Of a stretch of DNA of 64,000 bases, positions 51,242 to 60,916 are shown piece after piece. The position numbers were made by a program, and so were the translations under genes. Positions within the stretch are counted from its first letter, which is position 1, and each line of letters starts with the position of its first letter. Source of the stretch: Lachnospiraceae bacterium (GTDB taxonomy: Bacteria > Bacillota > Clostridia > Lachnospirales > Lachnospiraceae); the NCBI GenBank assembly GCA_021205755.1, contig JAJPWX010000099.1, positions 1 through 64,000 on the forward strand, given 5' to 3'. The notes beneath the pieces are model-generated. The model was not told the DNA's origin, ran no database searches, and saw nothing but the letters and a program-made list of their open reading frames with translations.

Positions 51242-54200
51242 ATGAATATGGAGTTGCTTCCGCAGTACGAATTGCTGCAGCATGAGTGGATTGGAGATGT
51301 TCACTCGGATGGTTATCTGCTCCGCCATAAAAAAAGCGGAGCGCGCGTTCTGGTGCTTCAGAACGATGATGAGAATAAGGTCTTCGACATTGCGTTTAAA
51401 ACTTTGCCGACAAACAATACAGGTGTGCCGCATATTATGGAGCACAGCGTGCTTTGCGGCAGCCGGAAATTCCCGATGAAGGATCCGTTTGTGGAATTGG
51501 TGAAGGGATCCCTGAATACTTTTTTGAATGCGATGACCTATCCGGATAAGACCGTTTATCCGATCGCGAGCTGCAATGACAAGGATTTCTGTAACCTGAT
51601 GGATGTTTATCTGGATGCAGTATTTTATCCGAATATTTATCAGAATGAACAGATTTTCCGTCAGGAGGGCTGGAGCTATCAGCTCGAGGACGCAGCGGAC
51701 GAGATTGAGATTAATGGAGTTGTTTACAATGAAATGAAGGGCGCGTATTCTTCTCCGGAGGATGTGCTGGAGCGCGAGATTATGAACAGCCTGTTTCCGG
51801 ATACGGTGTACGGCGTAGATTCGGGCGGAAATCCGCAGAATATCCCGGATTTGACGTATGAGGACTACCTGGCTTTCCATAAGAAATATTATCATCCGTC
51901 GAACAGTTATATTTATTTTTATGGGAATATGGATATTGAGGAACGGCTGCTCTGGCTGGATCGGGAGTATCTGAGTGCGTTTGACCAGCCTTCTGGTGCG
52001 GAAGGCGAAGTGCCGACGATTGCGCTTCAGGCGCCTTTTGAGGAGCTGCGCCGGGTGCGCCGCAGCTACCCGATCTCTGAGGACGATGAACTGGAAAACA
52101 ATACGTATCTTTCCTGGAATGCTGTCATTGGCACGGGACCGGAGGTGGAGCTCTCCAATGCGTTTGCAGTGCTGGAATATGCTCTTTTGTCCGCGCCGGG
52201 CGCGAAGTTAAAGCAGGCTCTGCTGGATGCCGGAATTGGCAATGACATCATGGGCGATTATGAGAGCGGACTTTATCAGCCTTACATGGGCATCATAGCC
52301 AAAAACGCGAACGAGGCGGATGCGGAGCGCTTTCTTACAGTCATCCGTGAGACACTTGAGGAAATTGTAAAAGAAGGCATCGATAAAAAGGCGCTGTACG
52401 CGGGCATCAATTCAATGGAATTTAAATTCCGCGAGGCGGATTATGGCTCCGCGCCGAAAGGTCTGATCTATGGGCTGGATACGTTTGACAGCTGGCTGTA
52501 CGACGATGACGCGGCATTTTCTTATCTGAAGCAGCTGGATGTGTATGCAGATTTGCGAGAGCGCGTAGAAACTTCTTATTTTGAGGATCTGATTCAGAAG
52601 TATCTGCTGGATAATACGCATGCCTCGCTGGTAACGCTTGCCCCGGAGCGCGGCCTGACGGCGAAGACTGATGCTGCCCTGCGAGAAAAATTGCAGACAT
52701 ACAAAGCAACCTTGAGTGAGGCACAGCTGGAAGAGATGATCGCAGCGACCGGTCGGCTGCGCGAGTTCCAGGAGACTCCGTCCACACCGGAGGAATTGAA
52801 AAAGCTGCCGATGCTGACCCGTGCGGATATCGGGAAAAAGGCTGCGCCTTTTGAAAATACGGAGCTTGACTGGGATGGAATGAAGGTTCTGCATCACGAC
52901 GTGTTTACAAATGGGATTTCTTACCTGGATCTGCTTTTTGACGCGGATGCGGTTTCCACGGAGGATCTGGGCTATCTGGGCATACTCAAAGCGGTGCTCG
53001 GTATGGTTGACACAGAGCACTTCACATACAGTGACCTGAATAATGACATTAATATGAACACTGGCGGTATTTCTGCGGGCATCAGTGTATTCCCCGTTCC
53101 AGCAGGGAAGAAGAATACAACAGTCAAAGCCTTTATGGGGATCCGCTCAAGGGTGCTCTATGAGAAACTGCCATATGCGCTGGAAATGTCGAAGGAAATT
53201 CTTACTTCGAGGTTTGACGATGACAAGCGGCTTTATGAGATCATTGCGAAGCTGGAATCGCGTCTTTCCATGCAGCTGGCTTCCGCAGGTCATCAGGCAG
53301 CAGTCGGACGGGCGCTTTCCTATCTGTCAGAGTTCAGCGCATTTAATGACGCCGTGACCGGGATTGCTTTCTATGATCTGGTTGCGGATCTGGAGAAGCA
53401 CTTTGAGGAGAAAAAAGAAGCGCTGAAAGAAAAGCTTCGCGCACTCTGTGAGGTGCTGTTTACGAGAGAGAACCTGTTTGTCAGCGTGACCTCTGACCAG
53501 GAAGGGCTGGAGCTGCTGCGGAATCCGCTGCTGGCATTTGCTCAGAGCCTGCCTGCAGCGATTGCGGAGGCAGGAAGTAAAGACAATGTGTGTGAAGTGA
53601 GATCAGAGTCCACTTGTCAGGAAGATGGCGGTTCCTCCTGCAGGAGATTTCATCTGGAAAAGAGGAACGAGGGATTTACAACACCGGGTCAGATACAGTA
53701 TGTGGCCCGTGTGGGGAACTTTAAAGACGCAGGATTCACATACACAGGCGCACTTCAGATTCTGAAGGTGCTGATGAGTTATGAATATCTCTGGGTAAAT
53801 ATCCGTGTAAAAGGCGGCGCGTATGGATGCATGAGCTCTTTCTCCCGAAGAGGCGACGCCTATTTCGTTTCATACCGGGATCCGCATCTTGGCGGAACAA
53901 ATGAAGTTTTTGAGAATGTTCCGGCTTATCTGCGCGAGTTTGACGCGGACGAGCGTGAGATGACAAAATACGTGATCGGAGCCATCAGTGATCTGGATAC
54001 GCCGCTGACGCCGGCGATGAAGGGCTCCCGTTCTCTGAACGCGTATTTTTCACAGATTACGGAAGGGGATGTACAGCGGGAGCGGGATGAGGTCCTGTCT
54101 GCGACTCCAGAGCAGATTCGCGCGCTTGCGCCGCTGGTGCAGAGCGTTCTCGACGCAGAGGCGATCTGTGTGGTTGGAAACGAGGAGAAGATAAAGGAAG

Positions 54201-54253
54201 CGGCGGAGCTCTTTGGTTCTATCCGGCCACTTGCGGGGGCGGACATCGCGTAA
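51242..54253 (+). CDS. M16C presequence-protease-like metallopeptidase
   Basis: A 1,003-residue M16C (insulinase-fold) peptidase. The inverted zinc motif HIMEH lies at residues 64-68, followed by the SVLCGSRKFPMKDPF extension typical of M16C, and Glu of NEMKGAYSSPEDVLE completes the zinc site. Four M16 lobes fill the rest. These enzymes degrade peptides inside a closed chamber; bacterial members may clear signal peptides or short peptides. The ATG at 51242 (AAAGGA upstream) is preferred to an earlier frame opening at 51185. Confidence 0.92.
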   Translation: MNMELLPQYELLQHEWIGDVHSDGYLLRHKKSGARVLVLQNDDENKVFDIAFKTLPTNNTGVPHIMEHSVLCGSRKFPMKDPFVELVKGSLNTFLNAMTYPDKTVYPIASCNDKDFCNLMDVYLDAVFYPNIYQNEQIFRQEGWSYQLEDAADEIEINGVVYNEMKGAYSSPEDVLEREIMNSLFPDTVYGVDSGGNPQNIPDLTYEDYLAFHKKYYHPSNSYIYFYGNMDIEERLLWLDREYLSAFDQPSGAEGEVPTIALQAPFEELRRVRRSYPISEDDELENNTYLSWNAVIGTGPEVELSNAFAVLEYALLSAPGAKLKQALLDAGIGNDIMGDYESGLYQPYMGIIAKNANEADAERFLTVIRETLEEIVKEGIDKKALYAGINSMEFKFREADYGSAPKGLIYGLDTFDSWLYDDDAAFSYLKQLDVYADLRERVETSYFEDLIQKYLLDNTHASLVTLAPERGLTAKTDAALREKLQTYKATLSEAQLEEMIAATGRLREFQETPSTPEELKKLPMLTRADIGKKAAPFENTELDWDGMKVLHHDVFTNGISYLDLLFDADAVSTEDLGYLGILKAVLGMVDTEHFTYSDLNNDINMNTGGISAGISVFPVPAGKKNTTVKAFMGIRSRVLYEKLPYALEMSKEILTSRFDDDKRLYEIIAKLESRLSMQLASAGHQAAVGRALSYLSEFSAFNDAVTGIAFYDLVADLEKHFEEKKEALKEKLRALCEVLFTRENLFVSVTSDQEGLELLRNPLLAFAQSLPAAIAEAGSKDNVCEVRSESTCQEDGGSSCRRFHLEKRNEGFTTPGQIQYVARVGNFKDAGFTYTGALQILKVLMSYEYLWVNIRVKGGAYGCMSSFSRRGDAYFVSYRDPHLGGTNEVFENVPAYLREFDADEREMTKYVIGAISDLDTPLTPAMKGSRSLNAYFSQITEGDVQRERDEVLSATPEQIRALAPLVQSVLDAEAICVVGNEEKIKEAAELFGSIRPLAGADIA

Positions 54254-54275
54254 GAAAACAGGTAGAGGAACGATC

Positions 54276-55430
54276 ATGGAAAACGCAAATTTTAAATCCG
54301 GTTTTGTAACTCTGATCGGGCGGCCGAACGTTGGAAAGTCCACGTTGATGAATCATCTGATCGGCCAGAAGATCGCGATTACGTCTAACAAACCGCAGAC
54401 GACGCGAAACCGGATTCAGACGGTCTATACCTCCGAACAGGGGCAGATTATTTTCCTGGACACGCCAGGTATTCATAAAGCAAAGAATAAACTGGGCGAG
54501 TATATGGTGACGGCGGCGGAGTCGACGCTGCGGGAAGTGGATGTGGTATTATGGCTGGTTGAGCCGACGGACTCGGTCGGCGGAGGGGATCAGCATATTG
54601 CGCAGATGCTCCGCAGCCTGAAGATTCCGGTGATTCTGATTCTGAATAAAATGGATACCGTGGCGAAAAGTGAGATTCCGCGGTATCTGGATGTTTACCG
54701 GGAGCTTTTGGATTTTGACGCTGTGATACCGGTCTGTGCTCTGCGGGGCCTGCATATGGACGAGGTGATCAGCGCAATATTCCGCTGTCTGCCATACGGA
54801 CCGAAATATTATGATGACGATACCGTGACCGACCAGCCGCAGAAACAGATCGTAGCGGAGCTGATCCGGGAGAAGACGCTGCGCTGCATGGAGGAGGAGA
54901 TTCCACATGGGATCGCGGTCTCAATCGAAGTGATGAAGGAGCGGCCTGCGGGCAGCCAGAAGCACAGGGAGAAACGGGCCGAGGCCGTGCGGAAGAAACA
55001 TCGCCATGAACATGCGAAAAAGGCTGTCTCACGAGAAGTGGAGCAGAATGGGCAGCCTGGCTTGCTGCCGAATGAGGAGAGGAAGGACTTCCAGGGTAAA
55101 AAGAATGGAAGGACGCTGACGGAAACCCGGACGAATGCGGATGATACGCTCAGCCGCCGTGAACAGGCGGAAGTGGATGTGCGTGAGACTTCAGACTGGA
55201 TCATGGATATTGAGGCAACGATTATCTGCGAAAAAGAGTCTCACAAAGGCATGGTGATCGGCAAACAGGGCGCGATGCTGCGCAAAATCGGCTCACAGGC
55301 GCGCTATGAAATTGAGCAGATGCTCGAAGAACCGGTCAATTTGCAGCTCTGGGTGAAGGTAAAGAAGGACTGGCGTGACAGCGATTATATGATCAAAAAT
55401 TTTGGTTACGATAAGACGGATCTGGTATGA
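54276..55430 (+). CDS. era: GTPase Era with expanded linker
   Basis: A 384-residue Era, essential for 30S ribosome assembly. GTPase motifs are GRPNVGKSTLMNHL (G1), TTRN (G2), DTPGIHKAK (G3) and NKMD (G4). The KH RNA-binding domain at the C terminus has GMVIGKQGAMLRKIG. Between the first KH strand (SIEVMKERP) and DIEATIICEKESH lies a basic insertion of roughly 80 residues that standard Era proteins (about 300 residues) lack. The insertion is rich in Arg, Lys and Glu and is probably disordered. AGAGGA precedes the ATG. Confidence 0.92.
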   Translation: MENANFKSGFVTLIGRPNVGKSTLMNHLIGQKIAITSNKPQTTRNRIQTVYTSEQGQIIFLDTPGIHKAKNKLGEYMVTAAESTLREVDVVLWLVEPTDSVGGGDQHIAQMLRSLKIPVILILNKMDTVAKSEIPRYLDVYRELLDFDAVIPVCALRGLHMDEVISAIFRCLPYGPKYYDDDTVTDQPQKQIVAELIREKTLRCMEEEIPHGIAVSIEVMKERPAGSQKHREKRAEAVRKKHRHEHAKKAVSREVEQNGQPGLLPNEERKDFQGKKNGRTLTETRTNADDTLSRREQAEVDVRETSDWIMDIEATIICEKESHKGMVIGKQGAMLRKIGSQARYEIEQMLEEPVNLQLWVKVKKDWRDSDYMIKNFGYDKTDLV

Positions 55431-55449
55431 TTAATTGTGACAGGAAAGG

Positions 55450-56118
55450 ATGGCGGCTGCAATGAGCGACCCTTTGAAGGTGACAGGCATGGTGCTTTCG
55501 GCCGTACCTGCAGGGGATTACGATAAGCGAACCGTCCTTCTGACCAAAGAACGGGGCAAGATCACCGCGTTTGCACGGGGAGCACGCAAACCGAACAGTC
55601 CTTTGCTGGCAGCAGCGACCCCATTCGCGCTTGGATCTTTTACTGTTTATGAGGGAAAAAGTGCCTATACACTGGTGCAGGCAGAGATTTCTGATTATTT
55701 CCGCGAGGTGCGGGAAGACATGGTCGCATCCTGCTACGCCTGCTATTTTATGGAGCTGGCGGATTATTACACGAGGGAAAATCTGGAAGCTTCACAAATG
55801 CTGAACCTGCTGTACGCTTCGCTGCGTGCGCTGCCGAAACCGGAGCCGGACAATGAACTCATCCGCTGCGTCTTTGAGATGAGGGCGATGGTGCAAAATG
55901 GGGAATACCCTTATGAGACAGCCTCGGATCCGTCTTTGCAGGAATCCACGCGTTATGCGATTTCCTATGTGATACATGCGCCGGTACAGAAGCTGTATCG
56001 GTTTACACTGCAGCCGGAGGTCTTTGAGGAATTCCGTCAGGTGCAGGATCACTATAACAGTATTTCAATCGATCGTAAATTTAAATCGCTGGAAATACTG
56101 CGGCAGATTGCAGGATAG
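55450..56118 (+). CDS. recO: DNA repair protein RecO
   Basis: A 222-residue RecO: an N-terminal OB fold (VTGMVLSAVPAGDYDKRTVLLTKERGKITAFARGARK) and a helical C-terminal part. RecO loads RecA onto single-stranded DNA with RecR. The usual zinc-finger cysteines of the C-terminal part are not seen, and the protein is 20-30 residues shorter than common RecO. It follows era, as in many Clostridia. The ATG at 55450 has AAAGGATGGC upstream; an ATG at 55462 is an alternative. Confidence 0.85.
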   Translation: MAAAMSDPLKVTGMVLSAVPAGDYDKRTVLLTKERGKITAFARGARKPNSPLLAAATPFALGSFTVYEGKSAYTLVQAEISDYFREVREDMVASCYACYFMELADYYTRENLEASQMLNLLYASLRALPKPEPDNELIRCVFEMRAMVQNGEYPYETASDPSLQESTRYAISYVIHAPVQKLYRFTLQPEVFEEFRQVQDHYNSISIDRKFKSLEILRQIAG

Positions 56119-56128
56119 CAAATAGCAT

Positions 56129-56164
56129 CAGTTTAGAGCAGCAGGCCACAGATGTTCTGAACTG
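56129..56164. repeat. dispersed REP-like element, family A (second copy)
   Basis: CAGTTTAGAGC (56129-56139) and GTTCTGAACTG (56154-56164) enclose AGCAGGCCACAG, the same core as at 38283-38294. It lies in the gap between recO and the lipoprotein gene. Confidence 0.65.
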
Positions 56165-56177
56165 GTGGAAAAAATGG

Positions 56178-56206
56178 TTGAAACAGCGGCCATTTAACGA
56201 TATAAT
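56178..56206 (+). promoter_or_regulatory. promoter of the lipoprotein gene
   Basis: TTGAAA (56178-56183) and TATAAT (56201-56206) with exactly 17 bp between. The leader to the GTG at 56247 would be about 34 bases. Confidence 0.75.
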
Positions 56207-56246
56207 GCATTATTGATATTGACAGGAACCAGGAGGAAATAGTTCA

Positions 56247-56948
56247 GTGAGGGCGAGGAAAAAAGCTGTAGCGGCGATGTTTGCGGCGGCTGTGATGCTG
56301 CTCGGCGGCTGCGATATTGTGAATCAGACAGAATGGACGCCGGAGTCCTCTGACGCAATTTCGATTGCGGCGGATGGAAGTATCACCGAAATTGTGCAGG
56401 AGACGCTGGATCAGTCTTATTATGATGTGACGGAACTGGAGTCGATGATCAACACGGAAGTGGCGGAATACAATTCTGAATATGGTGCGGATTCTATCAA
56501 AGTAGAGGACTTTAGCAATGAGGGCAGCACAGTGACGTTAAAGCTATGGTTTTCGTCAGCCGAGGATTATGCGGAGTTCAATAATGTAGAGTTTTATTGT
56601 GGTTCCATTATCAATGCGCAGCTGGAAGGCTATCTGTTTGATGTGTCCTTTTACCGGGTGACGGAAGGGGAAACGTCCGGCAGTGCAGTGAGCTATACAA
56701 AGGTGTTTGAGGATATGTCTGCGACGGTTGTGATTGTTCAGGCACCGATGGAAGTGCATTTTGAAGACAGTGACGTGACATTTATCAGCACGAACGCCGG
56801 GATGCTCTCTGCTGATACCGTAGATGCAAGCGGGGAACAGGAAGAGACAGAAGCTCTGGTACTCCCGTCCAGCAAGGTATATGAGGGTGAGGAGACGACA
56901 TACGCGGAACAGAAAGAGGCGAACCGCGTGTATATTATCTGTGAGTAA
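56247..56948 (+). CDS. lipoprotein of unknown function
   Basis: A 233-residue protein with a lipoprotein signal: RARKK, a hydrophobic core, and lipobox LLGGC ending at Cys22. The mature part is acidic and beta-rich, without a family I recognise. GTG start, preceded by CAGGAGGAAATAG. Own promoter upstream; next gene is glyS with a 95-base gap. Confidence 0.75.
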   Translation: MRARKKAVAAMFAAAVMLLGGCDIVNQTEWTPESSDAISIAADGSITEIVQETLDQSYYDVTELESMINTEVAEYNSEYGADSIKVEDFSNEGSTVTLKLWFSSAEDYAEFNNVEFYCGSIINAQLEGYLFDVSFYRVTEGETSGSAVSYTKVFEDMSATVVIVQAPMEVHFEDSDVTFISTNAGMLSADTVDASGEQEETEALVLPSSKVYEGEETTYAEQKEANRVYIICE

Positions 56949-57043
56949 GGAAACGGTTCGGTGCAGTTTCGCCAGGATGGAATCAGTAATGCAGAAATTA
57001 TTTTTGCGTAGAAGCAAGAAAGGAAAATGGAGAGGAGAACATT

Positions 57044-58432
57044 ATGGAGAAGACAATGGACAAAATTGTGGCGCTCGCGAAAGGGAGAGGGTTTGTATAT
57101 CCAGGCTCTGAGATTTACGGCGGCCTGGCGAATACCTGGGATTATGGAAACCTTGGCGTGGAGCTCAAGAACAATGTGAAGCAGGCCTGGTGGCAGAAGT
57201 TTGTGCGGGAAAATCCGTATAACGTCGGCGTAGACTGCGCAATTCTGATGAATCCGCAGACCTGGGTGGCGAGCGGCCATTTGGGCGGCTTTGCGGATCC
57301 GCTGATGGACTGCAAGGAATGTCACGAGCGTTTCCGCGCGGATAAGGTCATTGAAGACTACTGCGCAGAGCAGGGGCTGACGCTGGACAAGCCGATCGAT
57401 GCTTTTTCACAGGAAGAGATGCGGGATTACATTGAGGATCACAAGATTCCCTGCCCGTCCTGCGGCAAGCATAATTTTACGGATATCCGCCAGTTCAACC
57501 TGATGTTCAAGACCTTTCAGGGCGTGACAGAAGACGCGAAGAATACTGTTTATCTGCGCCCAGAGACTGCACAGGGTATTTTTGTAAACTTTAAAAATGT
57601 ACAGCGTACCTCCCGCAAGAAGCTTCCGTTCGGCATTGCGCAGATCGGAAAATCTTTCCGCAATGAGATTACGCCGGGCAACTTTACTTTCCGCACCCGC
57701 GAGTTCGAACAGATGGAGCTGGAGTTCTTCTGCGTACCGGGCACGGATCTCGACTGGTTCCAGTATTGGAGAAGCTTCTGTTTCGAATGGCTGAAGAAGC
57801 TGGGCATGAAGGAAAGCGAGCTTCGCCTGCGCGACCATGATCCGGAAGAGCTTTGTTTCTACAGCAAGGGCACGACCGACATTGAGTTCCTGTTCCCGTT
57901 TGGCTGGGGCGAGCTCTGGGGCATTGCGGATCGCACCGATTATGACCTGACGCAGCATCAGAATACATCCGGTCAGGATATGACCTACTTTGACGAAGAA
58001 AAGAAGGAAAAATACATTCCGTACGTCATCGAGCCGTCCCTCGGCGCGGATCGTGTCGTGCTGGCGTTCCTTTGCAGCGCCTATGACGAGGAAGAACTTG
58101 AGGGCGGGGATATGCGTACCGTGCTTCATTTCCATCCGGCCATCGCTCCGGTCAAGATCGGCGTACTGCCGCTCTCCAAGAAGCTCAACGAGGGTGCGGA
58201 AAAGGTATACACGGAGCTTTCCAAATATTACAATTGTGAGTTTGACGACCGCGGCAACATCGGCAAGCGCTACCGCAGACAGGACGAGATCGGTACTCCG
58301 TTCTGCGTGACCTACGACTTTGACTCTGAAACGGACGGCGCCGTGACTGTGCGCGATCGTGACAGCATGGAACAGGAGCGCGTGAAGATCGAAGATCTGA
58401 AAGCGTATTTTGAGGAAAAATTTGCGTGGTAA
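57044..58432 (+). CDS. glyQS: glycyl-tRNA synthetase (alpha-2, single-chain type)
   Basis: A 462-residue class II synthetase charging tRNA-Gly. Motifs: [24 protein letters not shown] near the N terminus, [15 protein letters not shown] (motif 2 region), [33 protein letters not shown], and [14 protein letters not shown] (motif 3). This is the eukaryote/archaea-like single-chain form also used by many Firmicutes. The ATG at 57044 has AGAGGAGAAC upstream; an ATG at 57056 is a close alternative. Confidence 0.95.
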   Translation: MEKTMDKIVALAKGRGFVYPGSEIYGGLANTWDYGNLGVELKNNVKQAWWQKFVRENPYNVGVDCAILMNPQTWVASGHLGGFADPLMDCKECHERFRADKVIEDYCAEQGLTLDKPIDAFSQEEMRDYIEDHKIPCPSCGKHNFTDIRQFNLMFKTFQGVTEDAKNTVYLRPETAQGIFVNFKNVQRTSRKKLPFGIAQIGKSFRNEITPGNFTFRTREFEQMELEFFCVPGTDLDWFQYWRSFCFEWLKKLGMKESELRLRDHDPEELCFYSKGTTDIEFLFPFGWGELWGIADRTDYDLTQHQNTSGQDMTYFDEEKKEKYIPYVIEPSLGADRVVLAFLCSAYDEEELEGGDMRTVLHFHPAIAPVKIGVLPLSKKLNEGAEKVYTELSKYYNCEFDDRGNIGKRYRRQDEIGTPFCVTYDFDSETDGAVTVRDRDSMEQERVKIEDLKAYFEEKFAW

Positions 58433-58507
58433 ACCAAATGGTTGGCCGACGATAGGAAGTTGGTAATCGCCTCGTGGAGAAACCACCACGATAAAAAGGA
58501 GACAGAG

Positions 58508-58536
58508 AGCCCCGGAACAGTATATCCGGGGCTTTC
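58508..58536 (+). terminator. rho-independent terminator after glyQS
   Basis: AGCCCCGG (58508-58515) pairs with CCGGGGCT (58526-58533) followed by TTTC. The T run is short, so read-through into the next gene is possible. Confidence 0.7.
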
Positions 58537-58561
58537 ATTGGAATACAGAAAGAGGATAAAA

Positions 58562-59332
58562 ATGAACCACTATATGAAAGCAAATTATCACACACATACC
58601 ACCCGCTGCAAGCACGCGGAGGGTGCTGAACGCGATTATATTGAAGCTGCAATTTCCATGGGGCTGGAGGTACTTGGTTTCGCGGATCACATTCCCTGTC
58701 CGTTCACAGACGGTTATGTCTCGAACATCCGTATGGATATGGAACAGGCCGACGAATATGTGAGCACAATCCGTTCTCTGGCACATGAATATGAAGGGAA
58801 AATCCGTCTGCTCGTGGGTTTTGAAGCGGAATACACTCCAGAATATTTCGATGCACAGACGGAGTTGATGCGCCGCGTGAAAGGCGATTACCTGATTATG
58901 GGCCAGCATTTTCTGGGACATGAGCCGGACGGAACCTACACCGGCGCGGCTACGAAGAGTGATGAGTTCCTGAAAGGGTATGTCGACACCGTTATTGCCG
59001 GCATGGAGACAGGGGCGTTTCTCTACCTCGCCCATCCGGATCTGATCAATTATGAGGGAGAGGAGACCGTGTACGAGCAGGAAATGACACGTCTCTGCGA
59101 GGCGCTGTACGACCTTCGGATTCCTCTGGAAATCAATCTCCAGGGCCTTTTGCAGCACCGTCATTACCCAGCGGAACGTTTTTGGAGGATTGTGGGCCGA
59201 ACAGGAAACCGGGTCGTTCTGGGCGTTGACGCGCACCATCCAGCGCAGATTTGCGAGCAGGGGGTGTATGACAGGGCTATGAGGATGGTAGAAAAGTATG
59301 GGCTGAAGGTAGAAGAACGCCTGGACATATAA
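58562..59332 (+). CDS. PHP-domain histidinol-phosphatase-like protein
   Basis: A 256-residue PHP-family phosphohydrolase. The first metal-binding motif is NYHTHTTRCKHAEG; others are GFADHIP, GFEAEYTPEY, GQHFLG, LAHPDL and GVDAHHP. In histidine synthesis the relatives (HisK type) convert histidinol phosphate to histidinol. No his genes are nearby, so the substrate remains open. The start at 58562 is preceded by AAAGAGGATAAAA; the frame extends upstream through a terminator and is unlikely to be used. Confidence 0.85.
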   Translation: MNHYMKANYHTHTTRCKHAEGAERDYIEAAISMGLEVLGFADHIPCPFTDGYVSNIRMDMEQADEYVSTIRSLAHEYEGKIRLLVGFEAEYTPEYFDAQTELMRRVKGDYLIMGQHFLGHEPDGTYTGAATKSDEFLKGYVDTVIAGMETGAFLYLAHPDLINYEGEETVYEQEMTRLCEALYDLRIPLEINLQGLLQHRHYPAERFWRIVGRTGNRVVLGVDAHHPAQICEQGVYDRAMRMVEKYGLKVEERLDI

Positions 59333-59333
59333 A

Positions 59334-59359
59334 GCCATGCGAAACGGATGGCTTTTTTG
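59334..59359 (+). terminator. rho-independent terminator
   Basis: AGCCAT (59334-59339) and ATGGCT (59349-59354) form a short stem followed by six T residues, just after the PHP gene. Confidence 0.75.
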
Positions 59360-59376
59360 GAAAACGAGGGAGACCT

Positions 59377-60135
59377 ATGCAGATACGATTGGATAAGTTT
59401 CTGGCGGATGCCGGAATCGGGACGAGGAGCGAAGTAAAAAATCTCATAAAAAGGAAAGCGGTTACTGTCAACGGAGCCTGTGCCGCAAAACCGGAGATCA
59501 AGATTATTCCGGATGAAGATGAGATCGCCGTAAATGGAACCATTGTGGCGGCGCGCGGTTTCGTAACTTATATGCTGCATAAGCCGGCCGGCTACGTCTG
59601 CGCGGTAACGGATGACCGCTTTCCAACGGTGATGGAGCTTGTGCCGCAAAACAGGGATCTGTTTCCTGTGGGCAGACTGGACAAGGACACGGAAGGGCTG
59701 CTTCTGATTACCAATGACGGCGGGATGGCGCACCGCATGCTTTCCCCGCGCAGGCACGTGGATAAAACGTATCTGGCCGTGCTCGACCAACCTGCCGAAA
59801 AAGCATATATCGCTCTTTTTTCTGCGGGGGTGGACATCGGTGATGATACACCGACACATCCGGCCAGACTTGTGATTTGTGATGATAAGAGTCCGGAGCT
59901 GGACTATTTGCCGGAGGAATACCGGGTATGCGCGGATACAGGGCGCGTGGTTCTTTTGACGATTCAGGAAGGGCGCTACCATCAGGTCAAGCGGATGTTT
60001 CATGCCGTTGGAAATGAAGTGCTCTATTTGAAGCGGTTGTCGTTCGGCTCTCTGGTGCTGCCGCTGTTTTTGAAAAAAGGGGAGGCCATTTGCGTGGAAC
60101 TGCCGCAACCGGAACTATTCCTGAAACAGCCGTAA
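59377..60135 (+). CDS. rsuA: RsuA-family 16S rRNA pseudouridine synthase
   Basis: A 252-residue pseudouridine synthase. The N-terminal S4 RNA-binding domain (IRLDKFLADAGIGTRSEVKNLIKRKAVTVNG) precedes the catalytic domain with VGRLDKDTEGLLLITNDG carrying the catalytic Asp, HVDKTYLA, and EGRYHQVKRMFHAVG. RsuA modifies U516 of 16S rRNA; RluB/E/F relatives act on 23S, so the target is inferred. GGGAGACCT precedes the ATG. Confidence 0.88.
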   Translation: MQIRLDKFLADAGIGTRSEVKNLIKRKAVTVNGACAAKPEIKIIPDEDEIAVNGTIVAARGFVTYMLHKPAGYVCAVTDDRFPTVMELVPQNRDLFPVGRLDKDTEGLLLITNDGGMAHRMLSPRRHVDKTYLAVLDQPAEKAYIALFSAGVDIGDDTPTHPARLVICDDKSPELDYLPEEYRVCADTGRVVLLTIQEGRYHQVKRMFHAVGNEVLYLKRLSFGSLVLPLFLKKGEAICVELPQPELFLKQP

Positions 60136-60198
60136 GGTCAGTACGAGTGAAGGCGCATAGGAAAGAATGGAAAGCATTGTATGGAAAGGGAAAGAGCA

Positions 60199-60894
60199 AT
60201 GGTTCGAATTGCAATCTGCGATGACAGCAGCGCAGACGCTGCATTTGTCGAAAATCAGGTGAAAGCCTGGGCTGCGGCGCGGCCGGTTGGGATATATACG
60301 CAGGTTTTTTCGTCGGCGGAAAGCTTTTTGTTTCAATATGCGGAAGACAAAAGGTGGGATATTCTGATTCTGGATATTGAGATGGGCCAGATGGACGGAG
60401 TGACGATGGCCAGGACCATCCGCAAAGAGAATGAGGCGCTGCAGATTATTTTTGTTACGGGCTATTCAGACTACATTGCTGAGGGCTACGAGGTTGCGGC
60501 GCTTCATTATCTGATAAAGCCTGTGAAGGTCGAGAAACTGTTTTCTGTGCTGGATCGGGCGCTGGAAAAACGGAAACAGAATGAAAGATGTCTCAACCTG
60601 GAGATGGGAGGGGAAATGGTGCGTATCCCGTTTTATGAGATTCGCTATCTGAACGTGCGGCTGAATTACGTGACCATCCATGCGAAGGAGGAATATGCCG
60701 TGAAGCGGCCGCTGGGGGAATTTGAAAAGGAGCTCGATCAGCGGTTTGTGCGGGCAGGACGGAGCCTGATTCTGAATCTGGAATGTATCCGGCGTGTCAC
60801 CAGAAAAGAAGTGACCCTGTCGGACGGAACGGTTCTCCCCCTGCCAAGGGGCGCATATGAGCCACTCAACCGCGCGATCATTCAGTTTACATAG
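60199..60894 (+). CDS. LytTR-family response regulator
   Basis: A 231-residue response regulator. The receiver domain (1-120) has ICDDSSAD, the phosphoacceptor in LILDIEMGQMDG, and LIKP. A LytTR DNA-binding domain follows (about 135-230; RIPFYEIRYLNVRLNYVTIHAKEEYAVKRPLGEFEKEL and FVRAGRSLILNLECIRRV). It pairs with the GHKL kinase downstream. Two direct repeats at 61652-61687 before the ABC genes are candidate binding sites. GGGAAAG precedes the ATG at 60199; an ATG at 60181 would add six residues. Confidence 0.88.
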   Translation: MVRIAICDDSSADAAFVENQVKAWAAARPVGIYTQVFSSAESFLFQYAEDKRWDILILDIEMGQMDGVTMARTIRKENEALQIIFVTGYSDYIAEGYEVAALHYLIKPVKVEKLFSVLDRALEKRKQNERCLNLEMGGEMVRIPFYEIRYLNVRLNYVTIHAKEEYAVKRPLGEFEKELDQRFVRAGRSLILNLECIRRVTRKEVTLSDGTVLPLPRGAYEPLNRAIIQFT

Positions 60895-60916
60895 AATAGG
60901 AATGGAAGGAGCTGTC

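Noticed and set aside
57407..58489. 360-residue frame antisense to glyQS
   Set aside because: It is the complementary shadow of a well-conserved synthetase gene, with no start signal or family resemblance.
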